From NCBI RefSeq assembly GCF_026151205.1, contig NC_087079.1:15004445-15068444 (forward strand): DNA of 64,000 bases, in the 5' to 3' direction. Positions 60,901 through 64,000 of this stretch are shown here, in pieces. Each line of letters opens with the position of its first letter. Position 1 is the first letter of the stretch. This DNA comes from Bolinopsis microptera (taxonomy: Eukaryota; Ctenophora; Tentaculata; Lobata; Bolinopsidae). The translations under genes were made by a program, and so were the position numbers. The notes beneath the pieces are model-generated. The model searched no databases. It was not told the DNA's origin and saw only the letters and a program-made list of their open reading frames with translations.

Positions 60901-63776
60901 AAGTTAAATATACCAAACAATTAAAACATTTGAATCTACAAAAAACACAACTTAAGATACCATACAGGAGAGTTAGAAAACATAACTTACATCATAACAT
61001 ACAATACTCCTTACAGACTCCCAGTCCCCACATACCACTGTAAGATAATGGATAATACATGTCTGATAATAATAGGACAGAGAGAGAGAAAGGGGTCAGG
61101 CTTGTTATATAAAACATTCAGCTCAGCAGGGGAGATGTTATTACCCCGCTAATTTACATGTAATTACCATATTATAAACTGCGATAATAAGGGGAGGTAT
61201 TTGTGGAGAGATCGGAATCATGAGATAATAGATGTCAGTTTAAACAAGGGTATTAGTCGAGGGTTAAATTGCGGGAAATTCCCCGTCTGCGTGTCAATAG
61301 TTATTGAAAAATGGTAGGAATTTCGTCTGATGATTGCACGCATACCAGACAGCCGTTTAAGTTTTAACAAGCGATCATGCGTGGATTATAATACCTCTAA
61401 AATCTAGACGGACCATTTAAAAAGGTACAAAAGATGGAGGAACCACGAGGATTGTAACGAGGCAGCTATTAGTATTAGCACAATGATATACTGTAACAAG
61501 TCTGACAAACTACGTCACGGGGAACTTAATACTACTTACTTTTGTATATTATATGCAGCATGTAACACGTTATATAACATCTGTTTCAATCGAGCATAAT
61601 CTAGTCATAGGGGGAGAACTTAATGAAGGTGTAGAGCTGTTGAATATGGTGCACCGTAAATATTTTTCATACGATCGCGTCGGTTGGGTCGTGGTGAAAC
61701 GTGGGGGCTGTAATGCTTTGAGACGTCCTTAATTCATTCAATATGAGCCTGAGCTATGAGAATTGAATCGTACAAGGTGTTTCAGTTCGATTCAACCAAG
61801 ATATTCAATACAATTCAGGATTCAACAGTATTAGAATATCAAGCGTCTGCAGCTATAATCCAGGGCAGTCTCCAAGAAGCTCGACTGGTCCATGGACCAG
61901 TGGTCCATGGACCACTATAGGTGGTCCATGGACCACTTCACCAAGGTACAGTGGTCCATGGACCACCATAAGTCAACTCATGAAGATTATATCTAATTTT
62001 TTATTATCAATTGAAATTGGCATCTTTATGATTGCAATATGTATAATAAGTATTACAAAAGTAAATAACATACAATTTACATAGATAGAGGGAGAAGGTC
62101 GGAGCTCTTCACTATCCGTTTGTATGTTCCTAAACCTTGAGCAGGGTGAACACCGCCAGATGAGAAGGTCTGAGGACTTCTTAGAGGAGCAGGGTACAAG
62201 GTTCATAGCAGAAGAGCAGCCAGGACAGGAAAGAGAGGACTTCAGAATACCACGTTGAAAGAGGAAATCCCTTGCATGCTCATCAGTATTTGTAATCCGA
62301 TGGATTTCGTTGTGTAGTGAGTGGCTCATATTGAAAACACAGTAGTGGTGTACAAGTATCTGTCTTGTATATCGAAAACGACGATGGCTGTGTACCACAA
62401 TTCATCTTATATATCTCTGCGACGTTTTTCGTAGTTAATACTGACATCTTGCAATCTTAGCGAAGAAGTCTACCGTATGATTGGATCATATGATAATGGA
62501 AGCTAAAGTGCTTGCTGATACCATGGACCTTGTTAAAGTGGTCCATGGACCACTTATTCAGTGATAAGGTGGTCCATGGACCAGTGGTCCATGGACCACC
62601 TAGAGTGGTCCATAGACCAGTGGTCCATGGACCAGTCGGGCTTCTTGTAAACTGCCTAATCCAGTAATGTCCGCAAAACGAACAATAAACCACGGAAATC
62701 AGTTCTAATCGCAGACAGCATTGTTGCAAGATATAATTCTGTTACAATCTATAATCGCATTGTAATCTGACAAAAACCAAGATTAACAATGACTAATATG
62801 ACTGTACTTAGCACTGCATTGCGGACACGTGATGTGGGGAAGGAGAAGACAAATTGCGAGATCCGTTGAAGGGTGTTATCGGCTGTTACCGGAAAATCTT
62901 GGCACCTTTGAGGAATTACAGTAAAAAATAAATAACAAATAAATAAAAAAGGACGTCCGTTTTATAACGTTCATACTGTGTAGACTGTAGAAAGATGGCG
63001 TTTTTAAGACTGAGGTACAGGAAAAATACAAACTGGGGATTCATCAGAACGGCCGTAAAATATAACTGATTAGTAGCAATCTAACATATGAAGTACATAA
63101 CTTAATTTTACACGAATGCCCCTTTAAATGACCGTGGAATAGCCCTCCCATCTCAATGACAAGGTAATTCCAACTACCAGACATGCAATTAACCTAAAAG
63201 CTAAAATTGGCAAACTTCATTTGACAAAATCCAAATATACGTTCGATGATAGTTTAACTCAGCCACTGAAGTAAATGTTCAACCAATCACTGAGTCAAAT
63301 GAGAGTCACGTGAGTTGATTGGACCAATGTGTAGGTCAAACGGAAAGAAGCAGCAAGGTAACAAAAGGGACAAGGATATAACTCGATATGTGTGCAGTTG
63401 ACATTAATCAATTAGAAGTTTTGTAGCAGAACGTGGAAGTTGCCAAACGTCTAAACACGCAGCACCTCCAACTGTTGCCAAATAAACCAGCCATGAATTA
63501 AATATAAAGCAAGGGCCCTAGCTTTCAGTCTTACAGCTCTAAAGGAAATGCCAACGCCCTACAGGTTTAGTTTGAAGATTAAGTTTAGTGTGAAGAAATA
63601 TTCGAAATATTTATCGATCCTGCATAGTGATAAGAGAACAATGTGTTAAAGAAACTCACATGGTAGAGTTTTGTTGTAGATGTTGTGTCGGACTACTTTC
63701 TGTAGTTTAAAATCTTCAGATTCTTCGTCAAACTTTTGCACTAGAAAATCGCTGAGTTCCAGGGGGAGCCCTTTTC
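18609..63776 (-). CDS. MAGI: MAGI-family membrane-associated guanylate kinase, inverted (5' end beyond window)
   Basis: This is a multidomain scaffold of cell junctions. MAGI proteins bind the C-terminal tails of receptors, adhesion proteins and PTEN-like partners under the plasma membrane. Joining exons by splice site and phase gives, for the long form, 63660-63776, 58617-58706, 58157-58232, 57351-57455, 55813-55895, 51050-51104, 30736-30814, 30300-30470, 29799-30110, 29470-29571, 29190-29303, 25426-25947, 25169-25277, 20581-20749, 20041-20222, 19696-19835, 19367-19549, 19088-19254 and 18609-18915. All 18 junctions keep phase, and 1027 codons (including the stop) lie inside the window. Domain order is guanylate-kinase-like, WW1, WW2, PDZ1 to PDZ5, then a disordered tail. 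This is the diagnostic MAGI order (guanylate kinase before the PDZ array). The N-terminal PDZ0 is expected beyond 64000. The gene exceeds 45 kb, and several other genes lie in its introns. Confidence 0.93.
18680..18760. repeat. 24-bp coding minisatellite with three CRE palindromes
   Basis: Three units 24 bp apart each contain TGACGTCA, flanked by CACGTGA or CATGTGA. The period is a multiple of three, so the unit adds eight residues to the MAGI tail without breaking frame. Confidence 0.85.
19088..19254 (-). CDS. MAGI: MAGI exon: PDZ5 end
   Basis: It encodes VSHQEAVDKIKSGGSTLNLV followed by IRRRKLEMPP, closing PDZ5, and a short linker. Acceptor TTATCAG, donor CGAG|GTTTGT, leaving in phase 2. 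Confidence 0.93.
19367..19549 (-). CDS. MAGI: MAGI exon: PDZ5, first part
   Basis: It encodes RGFGFSIRGGKAFEEED, then LFVLRIGKGGVADRDGRLRR and GDEIIEINGQSM, nearly diagnostic for MAGI PDZ5. Acceptor CACCCCAG, donor GAG|GTAAGA, phase 0. Confidence 0.95.
19696..19835 (-). CDS. MAGI: MAGI exon: PDZ4 end and acidic linker
   Basis: It encodes GLQHRTVVELIKKCGTSVVL, the end of PDZ4, and an acidic stretch (VEEDEDSEWRNQTEE). Acceptor ACCCAG, donor GAG|GTGAAT. Confidence 0.9.
20041..20222 (-). CDS. MAGI: MAGI exon: PDZ4, first part
   Basis: It encodes NVTLTKEPEDGFGFVIHSSL, then KIGKVVAGSPAGRC and EGDSVITVNG, matching MAGI PDZ4 (the IGR-x-x-x-G-S-P-A-D-R-C pattern). Acceptor TACTGCAG, donor AATG|GTGAGG. 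A 57-bp minisatellite starts about 25 bp upstream of the acceptor. Confidence 0.94.
20246..20463. repeat. 57-bp minisatellite, four units, at a MAGI acceptor
   Basis: Units start with CGGTATTG at about 20247, 20309, 20366 and 20423 and share TTTATCTGCGTTCT and TTCAATATCAGC. Units 1/3 and 2/4 resemble each other more closely, suggesting growth by duplication of a dimer. It lies immediately upstream of the PDZ4 exon acceptor. Confidence 0.88.
20581..20749 (-). CDS. MAGI: MAGI exon: PDZ3 end
   Basis: It encodes QSVLGAYHTGVLSLIGQAA and GKISLVVRRHKN, closing PDZ3, then a short linker. Acceptor TCCCCAG, donor CAG|GTACGT. The 4.4-kb intron before it contains the MFS transporter and the secreted orphan gene on the opposite strand. 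Confidence 0.92.
21668..23211 (+). CDS. MFS transporter, SV2/SVOP-like (SLC22-type)
   Basis: Three exons, 21668-21833, 21970-22093 and 22218-23211, join in phase into 427 residues. Splice sites are G|GTTTGT and CTTCAG, then AAG|GTAAGG and TCTCAG. The protein is a 12-helix major facilitator. The acidic N-terminus leads to helix 1 (KLLLIFGCLCDFSDGTEL). The SSWKEGLLECSVYLALA segment is typical of SV2/SVOP proteins. Helix 2 runs into the A-motif loop RFGRRR. A charged loop (EDDQNKKE) separates the two six-helix halves. The substrate cannot be read from sequence; relatives carry organic ions or sit on synaptic-type vesicles. It lies on the strand opposite MAGI inside the intron between exons 20749 and 25169. 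The ATG at 21668 is the first in frame; an earlier non-coding exon is possible. Confidence 0.88.
21834..21969 (+). other. MFS gene intron 1 with E-box plus CArG composite
   Basis: This 136-bp intron contains CACGTG at 21899 and CCATATAAGG at 21914. The combination recurs at 38.1 kb and 59.6 kb. Confidence 0.6.
23691..24815 (+). CDS. Secreted cysteine-rich orphan protein
   Basis: A single uninterrupted frame of 374 residues, starting MKLVGLLIWQTLLLVTVQSS, a clear signal peptide. The mature part has 19 cysteines (pairs such as GCKCK, LCECR and SCCIK), several N-glycosylation sequons (NGS, NNT, NTT-type) and predicted amphipathic helical stretches. I do not recognise a domain. The even Cys spacing and lack of membrane helices point to an extracellular disulphide-bonded protein. 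It lies 480 bp downstream of the MFS gene on the same strand, both nested in a MAGI intron. The absence of introns next to intron-bearing neighbours leaves open origin by retroposition. Function is unknown. Confidence 0.75.
   Translation: MKLVGLLIWQTLLLVTVQSSEIFEIYKEQYDEAGWNVAREMIGDIISEDGQTFRPSYRRILSTIESQLCFEEDLSKDDSCDPIRNWIPGCKCKDEFAALKGDCKNAPCKILRLIKTNGPNILQGVASAESYEERFRVLMDLIEQIWRILCECRGVVGATINCIKGYNGSILLRLLHVDLSKFEEIVNHLDWDNMGEIVHGYLDAICGQHKGEDCLDVFKTWQINIGALFDNTFNNTDTCLSLIRVEEDVEKYLNSQIYNSDMSNTTVYVNGIADAHVKVEEKLRCDADCAEDMRDAFYFSCCIKRVGETLTSEEMKEKFMKLFENVWSLNHAGTPPNLRGAVNKCFSIHRPASFCGDKTDVYRNMDQKCDAMGN
25169..25277 (-). CDS. MAGI: MAGI exon: PDZ3, middle
   Basis: It encodes VIGGEEQGIPVAIGHVTPEG and QIYDEIRTVN. 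Acceptor CATTAG, donor AACG|GTATGC, leaving in phase 1. Confidence 0.92.
25426..25947 (-). CDS. MAGI: MAGI exon: PDZ2 end, proline-rich linker, PDZ3 start
   Basis: It encodes the end of PDZ2 (INSEPLANKSHGETVHLLKG), a basic and poly-proline linker, a low-complexity segment with HNNHVM and MDSNRISDHGS, and the start of PDZ3 (NLQKDNNGFGFK). Acceptor ATTTCAG, donor AAG|GTAAGT. It is separated from the previous exon by a 3.2-kb intron holding the galectin gene and a LINE fragment. Confidence 0.92.
26150..26180. repeat. Short AT dinucleotide tract
   Basis: A small (AT)n run inside the MAGI intron between exons 25947 and 29190. The rest of 25960-27140 shows nothing I can support. Confidence 0.7.
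27142..28030 (-). CDS. Secreted galectin-domain protein with Cys-rich N-terminus
   Basis: Two exons, 27782-28030 and 27142-27642 (donor TGT|GTAAAT, acceptor GGCTCAG, phase 0), make 249 residues. Residues 1-20 (MYKTFLVLFLAFTVVYSAAT) are a signal peptide. Residues about 22-83 form a basic segment with six cysteines. The second exon is one galectin carbohydrate-recognition domain: PLNRPLRVGDVLKVS, RFSINIMG, HVEFRP, INN, QWGSEV, FNFLNF and FTIEVLKRKYKMSYNGK. Of the sugar-binding set, His, Arg, Asn, Trp and Glu are present, but the last Arg is replaced by Val-His, so binding may differ from that of classical galectins. A signal peptide is unusual, since most galectins are exported without one. The gene sits on the MAGI strand inside the intron between 25947 and 29190. 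A 5' non-coding exon is possible because a CAG acceptor lies just before the start. Confidence 0.82.
28078..28569 (-). pseudogene. 5'-truncated non-LTR retrotransposon (LINE), reverse transcriptase C-terminus
   Basis: The minus strand encodes the carboxy end of a LINE reverse transcriptase: WGALHRLKDIWKSKLSKSLK, LLYGSETWTLT, RMVLGISWKDK, LKMAGHCIRHPEL and GRPRQSY, a combination widespread in animal LINEs. A TAA precedes it near 28570, so the upstream part is missing, as is usual for 5'-truncated insertions. The copy ends about 50 bp before the galectin ATG. The preserved frame suggests a fairly young insertion. Confidence 0.85.
28580..29030. other. MAGI intron segment, AT-rich, nothing recognised
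   Basis: Between the LINE fragment and the dispersed repeat I see no exon, TIR or tandem repeat. Confidence 0.5.
29035..29160. repeat. Dispersed repeat, copy B
   Basis: It matches 2048-2180 over about 115 bp, sharing CATATCCTGTCCAAACCCAG. It lies in the MAGI intron, 30 bp from the PDZ2 exon donor. Confidence 0.75.
29190..29303 (-). CDS. MAGI: MAGI exon: PDZ2, first part
   Basis: It encodes NGFGFTIHQSNAGQRIK and then CAYLMEGDLIVQ, close to MAGI PDZ2 (GFGFTIAD... GQRVK... C.. L.EGDLIVEV). Acceptor TTCTCAG, donor CAG|GTTCGT. A dispersed repeat (29035-29160) lies only about 30 bp inside the following intron. Confidence 0.93.
29470..29571 (-). CDS. MAGI: MAGI exon: linker leading into PDZ2
   Basis: It encodes a 34-residue Ser/Asn-rich linker ending in GDLIPIYIDK, the first strand of PDZ2. 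Acceptor TTCCACAG, donor AAG|GTAAGA, phase 0. Confidence 0.9.
29799..30110 (-). CDS. MAGI: MAGI exon: PDZ1 end and Gln/Pro-rich linker
   Basis: It encodes AGDILVKVNGQIV and HSGVVQLFKAIPNGAEARLE, the end of PDZ1, and then a 50-residue Gln/Pro/Tyr-rich repeat linker (QQPYQQQPY type). Acceptor CTGTTCAG, donor GCAGA|GTATGT. The repeat is likely to vary in length between alleles. Confidence 0.92.
30300..30470 (-). CDS. MAGI: MAGI exon: PDZ1, first part
   Basis: It encodes the carboxylate-binding loop KGFGFTLSGGDKSGQP and the following strands up to GGLL. Acceptor CTCTCAG, donor CTG|GTTAG, phase 0 at both ends. Confidence 0.93.
30736..30814 (-). CDS. MAGI: MAGI exon: second half of WW2, shared by both isoforms
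   Basis: A 79-base exon, acceptor TTTCAG, donor CTG|GTTAG. It encodes YINKRTTTQHPSTLPNLQHP. Joined to the 51050-51104 exon it completes D-Y-I-N-K-R-T-T-T-Q-H-P, the WW2 tail, with Thr at the place of the second aromatic residue. Joined to the alternative first exon it gives only half a WW fold. Confidence 0.9.
31416..32386 (-). CDS. MAGI: MAGI alternative first exon (short isoform N-terminus)
   Basis: The frame opens with ATG at 32386 (MFGVFRKHKKSSKT), preceded in frame by a TAG about 24 bases upstream and without a plausible acceptor between. It therefore starts a transcript and is not an internal exon. It encodes a 323-residue disordered segment rich in Pro, His, Asn, Gly and Ser, with NGVHQNG-type repeats near 32140-32200 and a basic start. 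The end is donor GG|GTACGT at 31416 (phase 2), which joins in frame to 30736-30814, as the WW2 exon does. The short product would be 1175 residues with five PDZ domains and without guanylate-kinase or WW1. The reading frame continues 31 bases past the donor to a stop at 31385, so an unspliced form would be truncated. Confidence 0.82.
32387..33600 (-). promoter_or_regulatory. Candidate internal MAGI promoter with CCAAT cluster
   Basis: This region is upstream of the alternative first exon. The minus strand has CCAAT boxes (ATTGG on plus) near 32500, 33254, 33367, 33424, 33466, 33512 and 33551, several in the form CCAATCA. The one near 32500 is about 115 bp from the ATG. No TATA box stands out. 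The function is inferred from motifs and position only. Confidence 0.4.
34047..34138. repeat. 43-bp tandem repeat, about two units
   Basis: The block with CACTTCTTAAACGTCATTTT is repeated at 34047 and 34090, with a third partial start at 34133. It lies within the long MAGI intron. Confidence 0.85.
34648..34930. repeat. Imperfect tandem duplication of about 140 bp
   Basis: Two blocks beginning CAGCAAGCTGTT (about 34651 and 34789) share AACTAAAATTA, AAATTAAAATGTCTGGAT, TTTTAACGTT and GTGGATTTGACAGAAC. The CAGCAAGCT motif recurs many times between 32.6 and 35.5 kb. Confidence 0.7.
35000..36930. other. MAGI intron segment, no gene seen
   Basis: AT-rich non-coding DNA with no splice-supported exon on either strand. 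A few CCAATCA motifs occur on the plus strand near 35938 and 35971. Confidence 0.5.
36931..37970. repeat. 40-bp minisatellite, 26 units
   Basis: Twenty-six nearly perfect copies of a 40-bp unit, with variation mainly at one G/T position, one G/A position and one A/G. Each unit contains ATTGG (inverted CCAAT), TGACGTCT (CRE-like, TGACGGCT in some), TCTAGA and ACACGTGATA (E-box). There are no spacers between units. It lies in the 20-kb MAGI intron, about 4.5 kb upstream of the internal promoter. Confidence 0.98.
38091..38110. promoter_or_regulatory. CArG box plus E-box composite (inverted)
   Basis: CCTTATATGG at 38091 is followed by GCAC and CACGTG at 38105, the reverse complement of the arrangement at 59.6 kb. 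It lies just after the 40-bp minisatellite. Confidence 0.4.
38941..42057 (+). pseudogene. LDLa-7TM receptor, upstream copy, broken (probably assembly error)
   Basis: This is a tandem copy of the receptor at 42729-45225. From 38941 to about 41226 it follows that gene base by base but with many single-base insertions and deletions, a C15-type run near 39619 and a loss of about 70 bp upstream of the ATG, so no frame survives. At about 41227 it jumps back to sequence already covered at 40628 and repeats it cleanly to 42057. The clean part (41229-42057) encodes the second half of the receptor, intact from the large extracellular loop to the C-terminus. A 2-bp loss near the end shortens the tail. 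The error pattern resembles uncorrected long reads used to fill a gap. The real copy may be intact. Confidence 0.85.
42058..42728 (+). repeat. Tandem-duplication spacer of the receptor pair
   Basis: The downstream flank 42058-42530 matches 45226-45690, and 42536-42728 matches the start of the noisy copy (38802-38940), which fixes a duplication unit of about 3.16 kb. The upstream copy measures about 600 bp more because of the redundant segment. Confidence 0.85.
42729..45225 (+). CDS. LDLa-domain seven-transmembrane receptor (class A-like GPCR)
   Basis: Exons 42729-43178 and 43321-45225 (donor CAG|GTGAAA, acceptor TTATCAG, phase 0) give 784 residues. The signal peptide is MFLLLLYLLIFRVIA. The ectodomain has two LDL receptor class A modules, one made across the intron (FKCASGEGCITVNQ plus VCDNRADCADASDEC) and one near residues 302-331 (CDRVPHCTDSSDEC), with a CNGERNCINGIDEQHC fragment between. 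Seven helices follow from about residue 350: TM1 (FIIVFQIVLILWL), TM3 ending in TSISRVF where class A receptors have DRY, a very long second extracellular loop of about 100 residues, TM6 with SWVP, and TM7 with SPAYSVLNPCLHT, a variant of NPxxY. LDLa modules before class A helices recall relaxin- and LGR-type receptors, but no leucine-rich repeats were seen. The ligand is unknown. It lies on the strand opposite MAGI, inside the intron that splits WW2. Confidence 0.88.
45700..51040. other. MAGI intron segment, no gene seen
   Basis: AT-rich non-coding DNA. Minor items: ATTATAAAGGAGTA repeats at 46124-46160 and again at 48658-48692, a four-fold AAAATCAGGT repeat at 48029-48066, and TAGCC/GCTAGC-rich short repeats at 50500-50610. 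Short frames (for example 47444-47698) have no domain or splice support. Confidence 0.5.
51050..51104 (-). CDS. MAGI: MAGI exon: first half of WW2
   Basis: This is a 55-base exon encoding ELPYGWEEIQNDNGVYYI. Acceptor TTCCCTAG, donor GA|GTAAGT. It ends in phase 2 and continues in phase with the exon at 30736-30814 across a 20-kb intron, where GA plus T makes the conserved Asp of the WW fold. Confidence 0.92.
51105..55812. other. MAGI intron between WW1 and WW2
   Basis: No exon was recognised on either strand. It contains a 22-bp direct repeat at about 52884-52928, short GTGAGATATGTGACCC repeats at 53940-54020, and the CRE cluster at 54513-54674. Confidence 0.55.
54513..54674. promoter_or_regulatory. 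Duplicated block with four perfect CRE octamers
   Basis: A block of about 62 bp starting CAGCACTGCAAACTGCTGAA occurs at 54513 and at 54613. TGACGTCA occurs at 54546, 54583, 54603 and 54646, and CACGTGA lies next to the two middle sites. Dense CREs suggest a CREB/ATF-responsive enhancer in the MAGI intron, although function is inferred from motif only. Confidence 0.55.
55813..55895 (-). CDS. MAGI: MAGI exon: second half of WW1
   Basis: It encodes HNDGSTTWSDPR, giving WW1 its second tryptophan and terminal proline, and then a short linker (LVALQYHSAKTSKFG). Acceptor TTTTCAG, donor G|GTGAGA. WW1 is therefore intact and should bind proline-tyrosine motifs. Confidence 0.93.
57240..57340. repeat. 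Short GGTTACTAG-type tandem repeat at a MAGI donor
   Basis: Imperfect copies of GCGGTTACTAG/GTTACTGGT run up to the donor side of the WW1 exon (57351). Confidence 0.6.
57351..57455 (-). CDS. MAGI: MAGI exon: first half of WW1
   Basis: Acceptor CCCGCAG completes a Met codon with the previous exon. The exon encodes a Gly/Gln-rich linker and then KLPPGWETAYTQYGQKYFI, the first strands of a WW domain with its first tryptophan. Donor AA|GTGAGT. Confidence 0.93.
57530..57645. repeat. Relic related to the interior of the 13771-14734 foldback element
   Basis: It shares TTTAATACTTTCAACACTAC, AACAAATAATTTGAG and GAAACGTCG in the same order with 14074-14215. It is a fragment of the same repeat family inside a MAGI intron. 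Confidence 0.6.
58157..58232 (-). CDS. MAGI: MAGI exon: end of guanylate-kinase-like domain
   Basis: It encodes VLLEKGSYGGHMYGTPRPEP, matching the conserved GxYxxxxYGTP segment of MAGI. The domain ends early here, as in other MAGI proteins, so it has no nucleotide-kinase activity expected. Acceptor CCCTCAG, donor AT|GTGAGT. Confidence 0.93.
58617..58706 (-). CDS. MAGI: MAGI exon: guanylate-kinase-like core (TTRPPR)
   Basis: It encodes YTTRPPRVDEKPGLDYIFVS followed by EEEFNELEEKG. TTRPPR and G-x-D-Y-x-F are hallmark guanylate-kinase-like motifs. Acceptor CTAG, donor AAAG|GTCAGT, entering and leaving in phase 1. Confidence 0.93.
58707..61855. other. MAGI intron segment, no gene seen
   Basis: Non-coding AT-rich DNA. 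The only item of note is the E-box plus CArG composite at 59592-59611. Confidence 0.5.
59592..59611. promoter_or_regulatory. E-box plus CArG box composite
   Basis: CACGTGATGCCCATATAAGG: a perfect CACGTG followed, after a 4-base spacer, by CCATATAAGG, which fits the CC(A/T)6GG binding consensus of SRF/MADS proteins. Similar composites lie at 21899-21923 and, inverted, at 38091-38110. Confidence 0.4.
61864..62656 (-). mobile_element. Merlin-type (IS1016/ISXO2-like) DNA transposon relic
   Basis: A 793-bp element flanked by the 8-bp target duplication TAATCCAG (61856-61863 and 62657-62664). The ends are inverted repeats of at least 50 bp starting GGCAGT and sharing CAAGAAG and GACTGGTCCATGGACCA. 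Several GTGGTCCATGGACCAC palindromes cluster inside both ends. The interior has a minus-strand frame for the transposase N-terminal zinc ribbon. The 8-bp target site and the domain both fit the Merlin superfamily. Confidence 0.85.
61973..62398 (-). pseudogene. Merlin transposase fragment (N-terminal zinc ribbon)
   Basis: A 141-codon frame inside the TIR element. The middle reads ARDFLFQRGILKSSLSCPGC and then LIWRCSPC, a two-CxxC zinc ribbon spaced as in ISXO2/IS1595-like transposases, where it precedes the DDE catalytic domain. No DDE domain follows: after NIQTDSEELRPSPSIYVNC the sequence turns hydrophobic and stops. The element is therefore not autonomous. The first ATG may not be the original start. 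Confidence 0.72.
62665..63659. other. MAGI intron segment, no gene seen
   Basis: Between the Merlin relic and the guanylate-kinase exon I see only AT-rich non-coding DNA. Confidence 0.5.
63660..63776 (-). CDS. MAGI: MAGI exon: start of guanylate-kinase-like domain
   Basis: The exon follows acceptor TTAATTCCAG and ends at donor T|GTGAGT. It encodes GLPLELSDFLVQKF and then KVVRHNIYNKTLP, the equivalent of the segment that links PDZ0 to the guanylate-kinase-like core in MAGI proteins. It enters with two bases of a split codon, so at least one more exon lies to the right of the window. Confidence 0.88.
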
Positions 63777-64000
63777 CTGGAATTAAACATGGTAAACCGG
63801 TGACAAAACGATTCACGTAGTACTCTAGTTCGACACGCACTATAGTTCGCCAGATATCACCCCTGTTGAACTTCGGTACGTGTTGAACTAGAGTCCAGGT
63901 AGCGTACTTTAGTTCGACAAATAGTTTCTGCTTGTGATCCAATGGCTATTGAGTATTGCTGGGTCCTTATCATAGGATCACACTCACTGGGTTCAATGGC

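Overview
The window is animal nuclear DNA. It has spliced genes with GT/AG introns from about 120 bp to 20 kb, long AT-rich non-coding stretches, transposon relics, minisatellites and satellite-like repeats. The gene set (a complete-type MAGI scaffold, a secreted galectin, an SV2/SVOP-like transporter, LDLa-bearing seven-helix receptors) fits any metazoan. The repeat content and the receptor type make me lean to an early-branching animal such as a cnidarian, but I cannot name the species. No bacterial, CRISPR, rRNA or convincing tRNA feature was seen.

Layout. 1-2630: a 1264-bp tandem repeat and perfect hairpins. 2729-3011: a (CTGT)n microsatellite. 3011-12700: a decayed Ty3/gypsy-like pol region on the minus strand, most of it present twice in a 4.4-kb tandem duplication whose breakpoint lies in the CTGT tract. 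12700-18600: a zone of foldback elements, palindromes and tandem repeats with no convincing gene. 18609-64000 (minus strand, running off the right edge): one very large MAGI gene. I could join 19 exons with matching splice phases: part of the guanylate-kinase-like domain, WW1, WW2 split by a 20-kb intron, five PDZ domains and a disordered tail. Exon 31416-32386 opens with its own ATG behind an in-frame stop and splices in phase to the same downstream exon as the WW2 exon, so it looks like an alternative first exon for a short, PDZ-only isoform.

Other genes sit inside MAGI introns: an SV2/SVOP-like MFS transporter (plus, 21668-23211), a cysteine-rich secreted orphan (plus, 23691-24815), a secreted galectin (minus, 27142-28030) with a 5'-truncated LINE just upstream, and a tandem pair of LDLa-7TM receptors (plus, 38941-42057 and 42729-45225). 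The first receptor copy is riddled with single-base indels and then re-reads 600 bp cleanly, which looks like unmerged noisy long-read gap filling and not biology. Intron 58707-63659 carries a 793-bp Merlin-type DNA transposon relic with 8-bp target duplications.

Possible regulatory DNA: a 26 x 40-bp minisatellite carrying CCAAT, CRE-like and E-box motifs about 4.5 kb upstream of the internal MAGI promoter, four perfect CRE octamers within 110 bp near 54.6 kb, three CREs inside the last MAGI coding exon, and an E-box plus CArG composite that recurs at three distant places. All gene models are read by eye from splice sites, phases and family motifs. No alignment or database search was run.
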